DNA from: Mannheimia cairinae
GTDB lineage: Bacteria > Pseudomonadota > Gammaproteobacteria > Enterobacterales > Pasteurellaceae
Length of the DNA: 64,000 nucleotides
Direction: 5' to 3'
Assembly (NCBI RefSeq): GCF_028649535.1
Contig: NZ_JAQSJE010000003.1
Coordinates: 1-64,000, forward strand
The translations under genes and the position numbers were made by a program. The notes under the pieces were generated by a model. It had not been told where the DNA came from. It made no database searches and saw only the letters and a list, made by a program, of their open reading frames with translations. This document shows positions 46,871-56,459 of this stretch, piece by piece. Every line of letters starts with the position of its first letter. Within the stretch, counting starts at the first letter, position 1.

Positions 46871-46963
46871 TGTTAAAATAACTCCGCATTGTTTGATTAA
46901 AAATGTGACAATTAGGCGAATATTGCTGCCAATATTACTTGTAAGGCTCTAATTATCTCTCAA

Positions 46964-47025
46964 TAACGATTTTATCGTTGTTAAAAAGCAAATCAGGCTG
47001 CTGAGTCTGCCTGTTGATTGCTTTT
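46964..47025 (-). promoter_or_regulatory. Structured leader/attenuator upstream of rpmI-rplT
   Basis: On the minus strand AAAAGCAA pairs with TTGCTTTT around an inner stem CAGGC/GCCTG (47025-46983), and the outer 3' arm ends in a T-run. This looks like an intrinsic terminator placed inside the leader. A second small hairpin (AACGAT/ATCGTT, 46978-46964) follows. Autoregulation of rpmI-rplT by L20 through leader RNA is known in both E. coli and Bacillus. That this structure is an L20-controlled attenuator is inferred. Confidence 0.5.
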
Positions 47026-47107
47026 ATTCTTTGCATATGCAAAAAACTGGAGGATTTTAGCTAAAATTTGCACTTTATGCAAGTAGAATTCATATCTTAT
47101 ACACATA

Positions 47108-47133
47108 AAAAAGACGTATAAAATATACGCCTT
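47108..47133 (-). terminator. Hairpin terminator after infC
   Basis: On the minus strand AGGCGTATA-TTTT-ATACGTCT is followed by TTTTT. It lies 20-45 bp after the infC stop and would separate infC from rpmI-rplT. Confidence 0.75.
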
Positions 47134-47152
47134 TATGAATTAATACTAAGTA

Positions 47153-47695
47153 CTATTTTTTCTTCGGTGCAATAACCATTACAACTTGGCGACCTTCCAA
47201 TTTACCCGGTGCAGATTCAACAGCCGCAATTTCTGCTGTATCGGTTTTTACACGTTCTAAGACATCCATACCAATTTCTTGGTGAGCCATCTCACGACCA
47301 CGGAAACGAACGGTAATTTTAACTTTGTCACCATCTTCTAAGAAACGGATAATATTACGAAGTTTAACTTGATAGTCACCTTCATCTGTGCCAGGACGGA
47401 ATTTAATTTCCTTCACTTGAACAACTTTTTGTTTTTTCTTTTGTTCCTTAGCCGCTTTTTCTTTTTCGTAGATAAATTTACCGTAGTTCATAATACGGCA
47501 AACAGGCGGCTCGGCATTTGGGCTAATTTCTACTAAGTCTAACTCAGCTTCTTCAGCTCGGCTTAATGCTTCTTGAATCGATACGATACCAACTTGTTCG
47601 CCATTTTCATCAGTTAAGCGAACCTCTTTTACGCCACGAATTTCGTCGTTAAGACGGTGTGCACGATTTGACTGAACACGTTTTACAGGTTTAAT
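47153..47695 (-). CDS. infC: Translation initiation factor IF-3, with ATT start codon
   Basis: The full 180-residue IF-3 begins at the non-standard codon ATT (47695-47693), reading (M)[33 protein letters not shown]..., with AAGGAA upstream. A start at the internal ATG (47491) would lose the whole N-terminal domain. The C-terminal domain has [29 protein letters not shown] and ends [12 protein letters not shown]-3 blocks non-standard start codons, so its own ATT start gives negative feedback, as known in E. coli. thrS, normally upstream in E. coli, is not here. Confidence 0.96.
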   Translation of the reverse strand: MKPVKRVQSNRAHRLNDEIRGVKEVRLTDENGEQVGIVSIQEALSRAEEAELDLVEISPNAEPPVCRIMNYGKFIYEKEKAAKEQKKKQKVVQVKEIKFRPGTDEGDYQVKLRNIIRFLEDGDKVKITVRFRGREMAHQEIGMDVLERVKTDTAEIAAVESAPGKLEGRQVVMVIAPKKK

Positions 47696-47852
47696 AGTAT
47701 AATTCCTTCTAGTAAAGTTTGGTTAAAATCAACTGCTTAGCAGAAGATAGATATTCTTATAATGACCGTTTTATCTGGATATAAAACGGATAAACGAACG
47801 AATTCTATAGGATTTTCAAGGCTTATGCAATAACAAACACCTATTTTGCTCA
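47696..47852. other. infC leader and promoter region
   Basis: About 155 bp between recQ (minus, ending at 47853) and the infC start. It contains ACCGTTTTATC-TGGAT-ATAAAACGG at about 47764-47790, an inverted repeat that may be the recQ terminator, and must hold the infC promoter. No other gene is seen. Confidence 0.5.
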
Positions 47853-49652
47853 CTATTTACGGTTATTTTGATGTTCTTTGATTAAGGTCATAAAAGCTTC
47901 GCCAAAACGCTCAAATTTTCGTTCGCCCACACCATTTATTTCTAACATTTCTATTTTAGATGTTGGTAAAAACTCCGCCATTTCCTGTAGAGTGGCATCA
48001 TTGAAAACGATGTAAGGCGGAATATTTTCTTTATCGGCGATTTGCTTACGTAAAAAGCGTAAGCGAGCAAATAAGTCTTTGTCGTAGCGTTGGCTTGCTT
48101 GCCTTTGCACAAAAGCGGTTGCTGAAACACCCAAACGAGGCATTGCAAGCTGTAAGGGCTTTTCGCCCCGTAAGAAAACACGAGCATTTTCTGTTAATTG
48201 CAAAGCGGAATGATTAGTTATATTTTGAAAAATTAACCCTAAGTGAATCAGCTGCCTAATCACATTTAGCCAATAATGTTGGCTTTGTTCTTTGCCTATG
48301 CCGTAAACAGAGAGTTGATCGTGGTTATGTTCTCGGATTTTAAGATTATTCATTCCTCGTAAAACCGCAACAATATGATGTTGCCCAAAAATTTGCCCTG
48401 TACGGTAAATGACCGACATTACTTTTTGAGCATCAATTAAACCATCATATTTTTGTGGCGGATCTAAGCAAATATCGCAGTTTTTACAAGCTTCTTGTCT
48501 ATGTTCACCAAAGTAATTGAGCAGAACTAAACGGCGGCAAGTTTGCGATTCTGCAAAAGCACTAATTGCTTGTAATTTATGCTGTTTAATATCTCGTTGC
48601 TCGCTTTCTGGCTCTTCTAGTAAGATTTTTTGTAGCCAAGCATAATCGCTCGGGTCGTAAAACAAAACAGCCTCAGAGGGTAAATCATCACGTCCTGCAC
48701 GTCCAGTTTCTTGGTAGTAGGATTCTATCGAACGAGGAAGATCGAAATGCACTACAAAACGCACGTTAGATTTATTGATCCCCATACCAAAGGCGATAGT
48801 CGCCACCACAATTTGAATATTATCTCGCTGAAAGGCATTTTGCACGAATTCCCGTTGTTCAAAACTCATTCCGGCGTGGTAGCCCATTACGCTAATTTTT
48901 CGGGCAGATAGTTTTTCGGTAATTTCTTCCACTTTTTTGCGACTATTACAGTAAACAATGCCACTTTTTCCTTGCTGTTTATTGATAAATTTTACTAATT
49001 GCTCAAGCGGTTTGAATTTTTCTTGCACGGTATAGCGAATATTTGGGCGGTCAAAGCTCCCTAAATAAATATGCGGTTTATTTAAGCGTAAATGGTGCAG
49101 AATATCGGCTCGGGTTGTCGGATCTGCCGTTGCCGTTAATGCCATTAGTGGCACGTTGGGAAAAGTGGTGCGTAAGCCACCAAGTAAGGTATATTCGGGG
49201 CGAAAATCGTGCCCCCATTGTGAAACACAATGTGCTTCATCAACCGCAATAAAACTGATTTTGCAATGAGAGATAAAGTGAAAGAAACCTTGCGTCATCA
49301 CTTTCTCGGGCGAAAGATAGAGCAATTTTAATTGACCCGATAACGCTTTTTGTTCAACACTCTGTTGCTCTTCAAAGCTTTGTGTAGAATTTAGGTAAGC
49401 CGCTTCAATGCCATTGGTAATGAGTTGATCTACTTGGTCTTTCATTAACGAGATAAGTGGTGAAATAACCAACGTCAATCCTTCCAAGCAAAGAGCCGGC
49501 ACTTGATAGCAGAGTGATTTCCCACCGCCTGTTGTCATAATGACAAGGCAATCACGATTTTCCAAGACGGCATTGATCACTTCTTCTTGCCCATCTCGGA
49601 ATTTTTGATAGCCAAAAACATTATTTAAAACAGAAATTGCAGTGGTATTCAT
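47853..49652 (-). CDS. recQ: ATP-dependent DNA helicase RecQ
   Basis: A 599-residue RecQ with Walker A TGGGKS (41-46), DEAH (138-141), the aromatic-rich loop [14 protein letters not shown], motif [15 protein letters not shown], the zinc-binding C..CKNCDIC cluster (about 366-391), the winged helix and a C-terminal HRDC domain (about 520-595). It unwinds DNA during RecF-pathway repair and fork processing. The length and all domains are normal. Confidence 0.96.
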   Translation of the reverse strand: MNTTAISVLNNVFGYQKFRDGQEEVINAVLENRDCLVIMTTGGGKSLCYQVPALCLEGLTLVISPLISLMKDQVDQLITNGIEAAYLNSTQSFEEQQSVEQKALSGQLKLLYLSPEKVMTQGFFHFISHCKISFIAVDEAHCVSQWGHDFRPEYTLLGGLRTTFPNVPLMALTATADPTTRADILHHLRLNKPHIYLGSFDRPNIRYTVQEKFKPLEQLVKFINKQQGKSGIVYCNSRKKVEEITEKLSARKISVMGYHAGMSFEQREFVQNAFQRDNIQIVVATIAFGMGINKSNVRFVVHFDLPRSIESYYQETGRAGRDDLPSEAVLFYDPSDYAWLQKILLEEPESEQRDIKQHKLQAISAFAESQTCRRLVLLNYFGEHRQEACKNCDICLDPPQKYDGLIDAQKVMSVIYRTGQIFGQHHIVAVLRGMNNLKIREHNHDQLSVYGIGKEQSQHYWLNVIRQLIHLGLIFQNITNHSALQLTENARVFLRGEKPLQLAMPRLGVSATAFVQRQASQRYDKDLFARLRFLRKQIADKENIPPYIVFNDATLQEMAEFLPTSKIEMLEINGVGERKFERFGEAFMTLIKEHQNNRK

Positions 49653-49701
49653 TAAATTCTTATTTATTGGTACTTATTTTTGATGAGTATAGTTGATATA
49701 A

Positions 49702-49731
49702 AAAATAGAGCACTCATCAAAGACAAGTGCT
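49702..49731 (-). terminator. cyaY terminator
   Basis: On the minus strand AGCACT-loop-AGTGCT is followed by CTATTTTTT, 20-50 bp after the cyaY stop. Confidence 0.7.
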
Positions 49732-49752
49732 ATCATCATTGAAATATTGGGA

Positions 49753-50058
49753 TTAAAAAGAAATTTCTTCCCCGTGTCTTGCAAAGGCTTCTTCCAAATG
49801 TTGCCAGAAACTACGCCCTTCTGCCGTTACCCATTTGCCGTCGATATTTTTAAAATGGAAACCGCCGAGCTTGCTTGCCAACCATAATTCAAGCATTGCT
49901 TCTTGTTTATTGATCACAATTTGGGAATCATCATCAAAGGTTAAGGTGCAAACAGCACCTTGAATTTCGGTATCGACTGATAAACCTTTGTCATCAATTT
50001 TTTCTTCAATTTGTTGCCATACTTGTTCTACAGCTTGGTGAAATTGTGCGGTATTCAT
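49753..50058 (-). CDS. cyaY: Bacterial frataxin CyaY
   Basis: The 101-residue protein matches CyaY: an acidic first helix (FHQAVEQVWQQIEEKIDDKG), then beta strands with VCTLTFDDDSQIVINKQEAMLELWLASKLGGFHF and W.T AEGRSFWQHLEEAF. It binds iron and tunes IscS-dependent Fe-S cluster assembly. The WLASK.GG.H motif is diagnostic. Paired uptake sequences lie just upstream. Confidence 0.94.
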   Translation of the reverse strand: MNTAQFHQAVEQVWQQIEEKIDDKGLSVDTEIQGAVCTLTFDDDSQIVINKQEAMLELWLASKLGGFHFKNIDGKWVTAEGRSFWQHLEEAFARHGEEISF

Positions 50059-50082
50059 TTTTTCTCCATCATAAAATAAAAA

Positions 50083-50141
50083 AACAAGCGGTTATTTTTT
50101 TGTGTAATTTTGCAAAATTTCGACAAAATCAGACCGCTTGA
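50083..50141 (-). terminator. tsaD terminator of inverted uptake signal sequences
   Basis: CAAGCGGTTATTTTT (left) and AAAATCAGACCGCTTG (right) pair over about 14-15 bp with mismatches. It lies directly after the tsaD stop and before cyaY. Confidence 0.65.
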
Positions 50142-50144
50142 AGA

Positions 50145-51179
50145 TTAAGGGTTAATGCTTGGTAGCTCTGTCATTGCCCAACGAGGTTTAACACTCACAC
50201 TTAAATCTGTTCGTTCGCCGTTTTTTAAGCGTAAAAAACCTGTGTAGGCGATCATTGCCCCATTATCGGTACAAAATTGTGGGCGAGGGTAGAAAACGTC
50301 GCCTTTTAATTTTTTCATCATTTCGGCAAGGTCTGCTCGTAATTGCTTATTCGCACTCACACCACCTGCCATCACAAGCCGTTTATAGCCTGTTTGTTCT
50401 AATGCCCGTTTACATTTGATTAGGATTGTATCGACAACAGCTTGCTGAAATGCGTGGGCAATATCACAACGGGTTTGTTCATCTAATTCGCCATTTTCGT
50501 TTAGATTCGCTTTGATTGTATTTGCGGCAAAGGTTTTTAAGCCAGAAAAGCTGAAATCTAAGCCAGGTCTGTCTGTCATCGGGCGGGGGAATTTAAAACG
50601 ATTTGGTGTGCCGGATTCTGCCAATTTTGACATCGCCACACCAGCAGGATAGTCTAGCCCGAGTAGTTTCCCTGTTTTATCAAATGCCTCGCCTGCGGCA
50701 TCATCAATCGATTCGCCGAGTAATTCATATTCCCCAACGGCATCAACTTTTACTAATTGGGTGTGGCCACCTGAAATCAGTAAAGCGACAAAAGGGAATT
50801 CGGGGGCGTTTTCTTCTAACATCGGAGCAAGTAAATGCCCTTCCATATGATGAACACCAAGAGCCGGCACATTCCAAGCGTAAGCAAGTGAACGAGCAAT
50901 AGTTGCCCCCACTAATAAAGCACCCACTAAGCCAGGGCCTGCGGTATAAGTAATACCATCAATATCGGAAGGCTTAAGATTTGCTTCTTTTAATGCTTCT
51001 TGCACTAGGGGAATGGTTTTTCGAATGTGATCTCGAGATGCAAGCTCTGGCACAACACCGCCATAATCTGCGTGCATTTCAATTTGGCTATAAAGCTGAT
51101 TTGCTACTAAGCCTTTTTGTTCGTCGTAAATGGCAACACCTGTTTCATCACAAGATGTTTCAATGCCTAAAATTCGCAT
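50145..51179 (-). CDS. tsaD: tRNA N6-threonylcarbamoyladenosine transferase TsaD
   Basis: The 344-residue Kae1/Qri7 protein begins [19 protein letters not shown] and contains the metal-binding [34 protein letters not shown] and [12 protein letters not shown]. It transfers the threonylcarbamoyl group to A37 of ANN-decoding tRNAs together with TsaB and TsaE. It usually sits next to rpsU-dnaG, which is not the case here. Confidence 0.97.
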   Translation of the reverse strand: MRILGIETSCDETGVAIYDEQKGLVANQLYSQIEMHADYGGVVPELASRDHIRKTIPLVQEALKEANLKPSDIDGITYTAGPGLVGALLVGATIARSLAYAWNVPALGVHHMEGHLLAPMLEENAPEFPFVALLISGGHTQLVKVDAVGEYELLGESIDDAAGEAFDKTGKLLGLDYPAGVAMSKLAESGTPNRFKFPRPMTDRPGLDFSFSGLKTFAANTIKANLNENGELDEQTRCDIAHAFQQAVVDTILIKCKRALEQTGYKRLVMAGGVSANKQLRADLAEMMKKLKGDVFYPRPQFCTDNGAMIAYTGFLRLKNGERTDLSVSVKPRWAMTELPSINP

Positions 51180-51215
51180 AGTTTTTAAATTTATTCGATA
51201 AGGTAAAAGCCAAAA

Positions 51216-51233
51216 GGGGCGAATTATCGCCCC
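51216..51233 (-). terminator. bamD terminator
   Basis: GGGGCGA-ATTA-TCGCCCC; on the minus strand it is followed by TTTTGGCTTTT. It lies 22 bp after the bamD stop. Confidence 0.8.
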
Positions 51234-51254
51234 TGGAATTATTGTTATACCTAA

Positions 51255-52034
51255 TTAAAATTGTTCACCATATTTCGGCTTTTCAGGACTAGGTAATGTT
51301 TTATTTTCGTATTCTTGGATAAGAATATCTGTTTTTTGTTCAGAATCTTGAATGCCCATTTGCTTAAAGGCTTCTTTTAAATAAGGTAATGCTTTTTTAG
51401 TTGCGACGGTATTCGGATAAAAGCGTAACATTTCTTCTATACGATTTACTACAGCAACATAAGCATTGCGTTTGTCATAAAATTTTACAACAGCCAATTC
51501 GTGTTCTGCTAAGCGGTTAAATAGATAATTCATCCAATTTTGAGCATCTTGTGCATATTGGCTTTGTGGATAATGTTGTACGATAGTTTGAAAATTACCA
51601 TAAGCGTTGCGAATGTTATCAACCGCACGAGATGAACGATTCACACCAAAGAAATCTTGGATAAAATTATCACCTAAGCGAGCATTTGAAAGAGCCGCTA
51701 AATAAAATACGTAATCCATATTAGCAGCATTTGGGTAAGCACGAGCAAAACGCTCTGCTGCATCTAATGCTTTATAGTATTCGCCTACTTTATAGTTTGC
51801 ATAAATTAAACTTAATTGGGTTTGCTCACCAATTCCTGAATATTGCCCACCTTTAGAACCTGCAGCTTCTAAATAGCGGATAGCTGAATTATAATCGCCA
51901 TCTTGTAAATAAGTTTGACCTTTACTATAAAGATCTTGAACCGGAGCTTCTTCAAGCTCTTTATTCGTACTTGAACAACCTGTAACAACAAGTCCTGCTA
52001 GTAATAAAGTGGCAAGAGATTTAAATTTACGCAT
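51255..52034 (-). CDS. bamD: Outer-membrane assembly lipoprotein BamD
   Basis: The 259-residue lipoprotein (lipobox VTGC, Cys20) contains five TPR-like repeats ([71 protein letters not shown]). BamD is the essential TPR subunit of the BAM machine that inserts beta-barrels such as the porin and TonB receptor in this window. It is divergent from rluD, a pairing conserved in gammaproteobacteria. Confidence 0.96.
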   Translation of the reverse strand: MRKFKSLATLLLAGLVVTGCSSTNKELEEAPVQDLYSKGQTYLQDGDYNSAIRYLEAAGSKGGQYSGIGEQTQLSLIYANYKVGEYYKALDAAERFARAYPNAANMDYVFYLAALSNARLGDNFIQDFFGVNRSSRAVDNIRNAYGNFQTIVQHYPQSQYAQDAQNWMNYLFNRLAEHELAVVKFYDKRNAYVAVVNRIEEMLRFYPNTVATKKALPYLKEAFKQMGIQDSEQKTDILIQEYENKTLPSPEKPKYGEQF

Positions 52035-52172
52035 ATGTTTTACCTATAAAAAGTGTCGAGGACGAAAAGTTTAATGTACAATGTCGTCAGACTAAGAATA
52101 ACTTATGAAGTTCATTCTATTTTATATAACATCAAGCCAGTAAGCAAATGGCTAATTAGGATTTATTATTTA

Positions 52173-53150
52173 ATGACTCAACAAAAAATTTTAAAAGCAG
52201 AAATTACAGCAGACTTACTCGGGGCTCGTTTAGATCAAGCCCTGGCACAACTTTTTCCAGACTATTCACGCTCTCGCATTAAAGTATGGATTGAAAATAA
52301 TTTAGTGAAAGTAAATGGGAATATTGTTAATAAAGCAAGAGAGAAGGTCTTTGGTGGGGAAGAAGTTGAGATTGCTGCAGAAATTGAAGAAGAAGTTCGT
52401 TTTGAACCACAGGATATTCCTTTAAATATTGTTTATGAAGATGATGATATTATTGTTATTAATAAACCAAAAGATTTAGTCGTGCATCCGGGGGCAGGTA
52501 ATCCTGACGGAACGGTATTAAATGCCTTGTTGCATTACTATCCATCTATTGCTGAAGTGCCTCGAGCAGGGATTGTTCATCGTTTAGATAAAGATACAAC
52601 CGGACTAATGGTTATTGCAAAAAATATTCCTGCTCAAACTCACTTAGTGACCGCTTTACAAAAACGTCGCATTACTCGGGAATATGAAGCGGTTGCAAGT
52701 GGCATTATGACTCAAGGGGGTAAAGTAGATGAGCCAATGGCTCGCCACCCAACTAAGCGTACAGCAATGGCAGTTCATCCTATGGGAAAACCTGCGGTAA
52801 CGCATTATCGTATTATGGAGCGTTTTCGTAACTACACACGCTTACGTCTGCGTTTAGAAACAGGGAGAACTCATCAAATTCGTGTGCATATGGCCTATAT
52901 TGCTCATCCGTTATTAGGGGATCAGCTATATGGTGGCAGACCTCGTCCACCCAAAGGGGCTAGCGAGGAGTTTTTAACCGTGTTACGTGGGTTTCAAAGA
53001 CAAGCACTACACGCAACAATGCTAAGATTAGAACACCCTATTACGGGCGAATTAATGGAGTGGCACGCACCATTACCAGATGATTTTGTTGAGCTTGTTC
53101 AGGCACTAAAAGCGGATTATGAATTGTATAAAGACGAGTTGGATTATTAA
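52173..53150 (+). CDS. rluD: 23S rRNA pseudouridine(1911/1915/1917) synthase RluD
   Basis: About 325 residues from ATG 52173 (MTQQKILKAEITADLLGARLDQALAQLF). An upstream extension of 40 codons has no family support. An N-terminal S4 domain (SRSRIKVWIENNLVKVNGNIV) is followed by the RluA catalytic domain (GIVHRLDKDTTGLMVIAKN, LETGRTHQIRVHMAYIAHPLLGDQLYG). It makes three pseudouridines in helix 69. It is divergent from bamD, as is usual. Confidence 0.96.
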   Translation: MTQQKILKAEITADLLGARLDQALAQLFPDYSRSRIKVWIENNLVKVNGNIVNKAREKVFGGEEVEIAAEIEEEVRFEPQDIPLNIVYEDDDIIVINKPKDLVVHPGAGNPDGTVLNALLHYYPSIAEVPRAGIVHRLDKDTTGLMVIAKNIPAQTHLVTALQKRRITREYEAVASGIMTQGGKVDEPMARHPTKRTAMAVHPMGKPAVTHYRIMERFRNYTRLRLRLETGRTHQIRVHMAYIAHPLLGDQLYGGRPRPPKGASEEFLTVLRGFQRQALHATMLRLEHPITGELMEWHAPLPDDFVELVQALKADYELYKDELDY

Positions 53151-53230
53151 TTGAAATTTGCATTTACTATCTAAACTTGTTATAGTCAAGTTGTTTTCAT
53201 AACAAAACAGCAAAAAATAAGGAGCTTTTT

Positions 53231-53353
53231 ATGAAAAAATTAGTATTAGCAATTTTAGCAACAGCAACTTTTTTAACCGCTTGTAATACCGTCGATGGTG
53301 TAGGTAAAGACATTGAAAAAGCGGGCGATAAAATTCAACAAACCGCACAATAA
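53231..53353 (+). CDS. Entericidin-like small lipoprotein
   Basis: A 40-codon gene with GGAG 9 nt before the ATG. It encodes a lipoprotein signal MKKLVLAILATATFLTAC (Cys18) followed by NTVDGVGKDIEKAGDKIQQ, the short amphipathic helix of the entericidin A/B family. In E. coli, entericidins form an osmotically regulated antidote/toxin pair promoting lysis in stationary phase; here only one member is seen. It is too short for many gene callers. A terminator follows. Confidence 0.85.
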   Translation: MKKLVLAILATATFLTACNTVDGVGKDIEKAGDKIQQTAQ

Positions 53354-53371
53354 AACCAAATAGATTATTAA

Positions 53372-53404
53372 AAACCTCTGAACATAACTTTCAGAGGTTT
53401 TTTA
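53372..53404. terminator. Terminator after the entericidin-like gene
   Basis: AAACCTCTGAA-loop-TTTCAGAGGTTT with a T-run. It lies between convergent genes and touches the end of the YwiC-like gene. Confidence 0.85.
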
Positions 53405-54109
53405 TTACCATATTAAGCAGATAAGAAATATTAAAATTACAGGAAACTCTAACATTCCTACTTGTTTAACATTCCAACCTAAGCTGGGTACAATAATTGC
53501 TCTTGCAAGAGCGACTAAATATGCAAAGAAAATAGGCATTGAAAATAAGGCATAAATAATCGCAAATAAAAGGTGCAATCCGATGCTTATTTCCATATAA
53601 ATTGGATTACGACGTTCTCGAACCATACTTTTTACATAAAAAGTAGTGGCTATAAAAAATAGTGTAGGGTGTAATAAAATATAAAAATTATATTCTTCTT
53701 GCACTAAGTAGAAACTAGCCATTCCTATTACACCAAAGGTTAAAATGCCTGCAATATCATTCCATAAATTTCGTTCATCTTTTTGTTTAGCAAAATAAAT
53801 TTGAATCAATCCAAGCGGTAGAATAATAAGTAAAAATTGCAAAATAGCCGGTTTGCTATAAATAACAGGCAATGCAAATACAAGGCTTAAAATAAAATAA
53901 ATTTTTGCCCATTTTTTATTACGTACAGTTGGTTTTTTACTAAATAAAGAGAGGAAAGGATAAGAGAAAAAATAAAGAGCTAACCAAGACAACCCAAAAA
54001 ATATGTGTAAAGGTATAAACCGACTTGCAATAACACCATAAAAAAAGGGTAAAATCGCCATTGCTAATGCTCCGTGCTGATTAGAAATTACCGGTTTATC
54101 ATTTAACAT
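53405..54109 (-). CDS. YwiC-like membrane protein
   Basis: The 234-residue, highly hydrophobic protein has about seven to eight membrane helices. Its N-terminal PVISNQHGALAMAILPFFYG and internal RNLWNDIAGILTFGVIGMAS match the YwiC-like family (first described in Bacillus next to nar genes). The function is unknown. AT-rich codon use fits the neighbours. Confidence 0.75.
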   Translation of the reverse strand: MLNDKPVISNQHGALAMAILPFFYGVIASRFIPLHIFFGLSWLALYFFSYPFLSLFSKKPTVRNKKWAKIYFILSLVFALPVIYSKPAILQFLLIILPLGLIQIYFAKQKDERNLWNDIAGILTFGVIGMASFYLVQEEYNFYILLHPTLFFIATTFYVKSMVRERRNPIYMEISIGLHLLFAIIYALFSMPIFFAYLVALARAIIVPSLGWNVKQVGMLEFPVILIFLICLIW

Positions 54110-54142
54110 TTCTATTCCTTCTTAAGCTGATTTTAAAAACAA

Positions 54143-54167
54143 AAAGGCGACTAAAATAGTCGCCTTT
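54143..54167 (-). terminator. pfkA terminator
   Basis: AAAGGCGACTA-AAA-TAGTCGCCTTT, followed on the minus strand by TTGTTTTT. Confidence 0.88.
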
Positions 54168-54182
54168 AAATTGTAAGTAAGA

Positions 54183-55157
54183 TTAGAATAATTTTCTAGA
54201 GGCTTCAAATAATTCTTCTTTAAATGGACGACGCATATTGTTAATTGCATCAATAATATCGTGATGAACTAATTGTTCATTTTGGATACCCACACAATGT
54301 CCACCAAAGCCTTGAAGTAATAATTCAACTGCATATACACCCATACGTGAAGCTAAAATACGGTCAAAAGCACAAGGCGAACCACCACGTTGAGTATGGC
54401 CTAATACTGTGGCACGGGTTTCGTTACCAAATCTCTCTTCAATTTCTCTTGCTAGTTCGTGAACATCTGTCATTAATTCAGTAATAGCGATGATTGAGTG
54501 GCGTTTACCTTTATGGAAGCCATCTTCAATGCTTTTCATTAGAGATTCTTTATCTAAACCTTTTTCTGGCACGATAACATACTCACAACCACCTGCTAAT
54601 GCGGCACTTAATGTTAAATCGCCACAGTGACGACCCATAATTTCCACAATAGAGATACGTTGATGTGAGCTTGAAGTATCACGTAAACGGTCAATCGCAT
54701 CTAATGCTGTTTCTAATGCAGTTTGATAACCGATAGTGTAGTCTGTACCAACAATATCATTATCAATGGTGCCAGGAATACCAATACAAGGATAACCAAA
54801 TTCCTCAGTTAATAATTTAGCCCCCATATAAGAGCCGTCTCCACCAATAACAACTAATGCATCAATATTATATTTTTTTAATGTTTCGACACATTGCTTG
54901 CGTACTTCAAGTCTTTTGAAATCAGGGAAGCGAGCGGAACCTAAGAATGTACCACCACGGTTGATTGTTTCTGATACAGAACGTCTGTCAAGTGGAATGA
55001 CTTTATCGTGATAAAGACCATAATAACCGTCTTGAACACCACAAACTTCTAACCCCTCGTTTAAGGCAGTACGTACTACACCACGGATTGCGGCATTCAT
55101 ACCTGGTGCATCACCACCACTGGTTAAAACTGCAATTTTTTTAATTTTTTTACTCAT
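54183..55157 (-). CDS. pfkA: 6-phosphofructokinase
   Basis: The 324-residue protein has PFK motifs: [22 protein letters not shown] site [16 protein letters not shown] with the catalytic Asp ([14 protein letters not shown]), EIMGRHCG and the C-terminal [15 protein letters not shown]. It commits fructose-6-phosphate to glycolysis and is allosterically controlled. It is a monocistronic gene with its own terminator. Confidence 0.97.
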   Translation of the reverse strand: MSKKIKKIAVLTSGGDAPGMNAAIRGVVRTALNEGLEVCGVQDGYYGLYHDKVIPLDRRSVSETINRGGTFLGSARFPDFKRLEVRKQCVETLKKYNIDALVVIGGDGSYMGAKLLTEEFGYPCIGIPGTIDNDIVGTDYTIGYQTALETALDAIDRLRDTSSSHQRISIVEIMGRHCGDLTLSAALAGGCEYVIVPEKGLDKESLMKSIEDGFHKGKRHSIIAITELMTDVHELAREIEERFGNETRATVLGHTQRGGSPCAFDRILASRMGVYAVELLLQGFGGHCVGIQNEQLVHHDIIDAINNMRRPFKEELFEASRKLF

Positions 55158-55262
55158 TTAAAAACACCTTGTTGATAAATTAACTTAAATTAGAACTGAT
55201 GCAAAGATTACAATATTCAGCCTTTTCGTTCTACTAAAAAATACGTATTTTTTGATTTAGTT

Positions 55263-56459
55263 TTAGCTTTCTTGCAAAATTTCTAAAGCGAAATCTAATG
55301 CGTTGAAAAATTGCTCAATATCTTCTTGATTATTGTAATGTGCAAGTGAAATTCTAAGAGTGCCAACTTGAGCTAAATAGCGTAAGTAGGGTTTTGCACA
55401 ATGTTCACCGTGACGAATTGCGATTTTACTTTGCGTTAAAAAGGCGGCTATATCCGCAGGGTGCTGATTTTTGATCACAAAGCTAATAGTCGGTGTATTT
55501 TGTTGTCCAAGAATTTGCAAATTTGGGTAAGCATTTAACCGCTTGCGACAAGATTCTGATAACGCATAAAGGTTATGATTTAGAGCTTTGAAGTCTAAGT
55601 TATTAAGCCATTTTAGCACTTCACCAAAACCGATAATGCCTGCAATATTTGGTGTGCCAGCCTCTAAACGATAGGGGAGTTCTGAAACAGTTAAGCTATT
55701 TTCGGTAATAGTTTTCAGCATTTTTCCACCGAATACAAGCGGTTGAATTTCTTCTAAACTTTGCAATTTACCAGTGAGTACACCCACACCATTTGGGCCG
55801 TACATTTTATGAGCCGAAAAAGCATAGAAATCGGCATCTAACTTTTGCACATTGACCTGTTCACAACAAACAGCTTGAGCAATATCCAGCAAAATTTTAG
55901 CGTTAGAATATTGGCGGATTATAGGAATTAATTGCTCGGCATCTTGGCGAACCCCCGTCACATTGGAAACTAAATTAAATGCGACAACTTTGGTTTTTTC
56001 GGATAATGCTTTTTTTAATGTATCGACATTAATCTGATAATTATCATCAAGAGGCAAAACAATTAATTTTGCTTGTTTGCGTTTTGCAAGTTGTTGCCAA
56101 GGAATGAAATTAGCGTGATGTTCGGCGACAGAAATAATAATTTCATCTTCTGCTGAAATTTGATGCTCTAAGCCATAAGCAACAAGATTAATACTTTGCG
56201 TTGTTCCATTTGTCCAAATGACAGCTTCACGAGCTTCTACATTAAACCGTTTTGCTACTAATTCACGAGCTTGCTCATATTGTTCTGTTTGTGGTAAATC
56301 ATATTGACTACGATGAACAGAACCCGCAGAGGCATAAAATTCACTCGTTGCTTGAATTAATGTGTTTGGCTTTAGCGTTGTTGCGGCTGAATCTAAATAC
56401 GTCCAACTCTCTGATTTTTTAAAAAAGGGAAAATGACTACGAAATTCAGTATTAAGCAT
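55263..56459 (-). CDS. csdA: Cysteine desulfurase, CsdA/SufS type
   Basis: The 398-residue class V aminotransferase has YLDSAATTLKP, VAEHHANFIPWQQLAK, the PLP-lysine in YAFSAHKMYGPNG and the catalytic cysteine in RHGEHCAKPYL. This is a group II desulfurase that gives sulphur to an acceptor of the CsdE/SufE kind. No sufE/csdE or suf operon is adjacent. Its start overlaps the end of the upstream nuclease gene by 8 nt, so the two are probably translationally coupled. Confidence 0.92.
   Translation of the reverse strand: MLNTEFRSHFPFFKKSESWTYLDSAATTLKPNTLIQATSEFYASAGSVHRSQYDLPQTEQYEQARELVAKRFNVEAREAVIWTNGTTQSINLVAYGLEHQISAEDEIIISVAEHHANFIPWQQLAKRKQAKLIVLPLDDNYQINVDTLKKALSEKTKVVAFNLVSNVTGVRQDAEQLIPIIRQYSNAKILLDIAQAVCCEQVNVQKLDADFYAFSAHKMYGPNGVGVLTGKLQSLEEIQPLVFGGKMLKTITENSLTVSELPYRLEAGTPNIAGIIGFGEVLKWLNNLDFKALNHNLYALSESCRKRLNAYPNLQILGQQNTPTISFVIKNQHPADIAAFLTQSKIAIRHGEHCAKPYLRYLAQVGTLRISLAHYNNQEDIEQFFNALDFALEILQES

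Noticed and set aside
47153-47491. Short 112-residue IF-3 starting at the internal ATG
   Set aside because: It lacks the IF-3 N-terminal domain, which is intact in the same frame upstream starting from ATT.
52053-52172. N-terminal 40-codon extension of rluD
   Set aside because: It is not part of the RluD family, overlaps the bamD-rluD promoter region, and the ATG at 52173 matches the conserved start.
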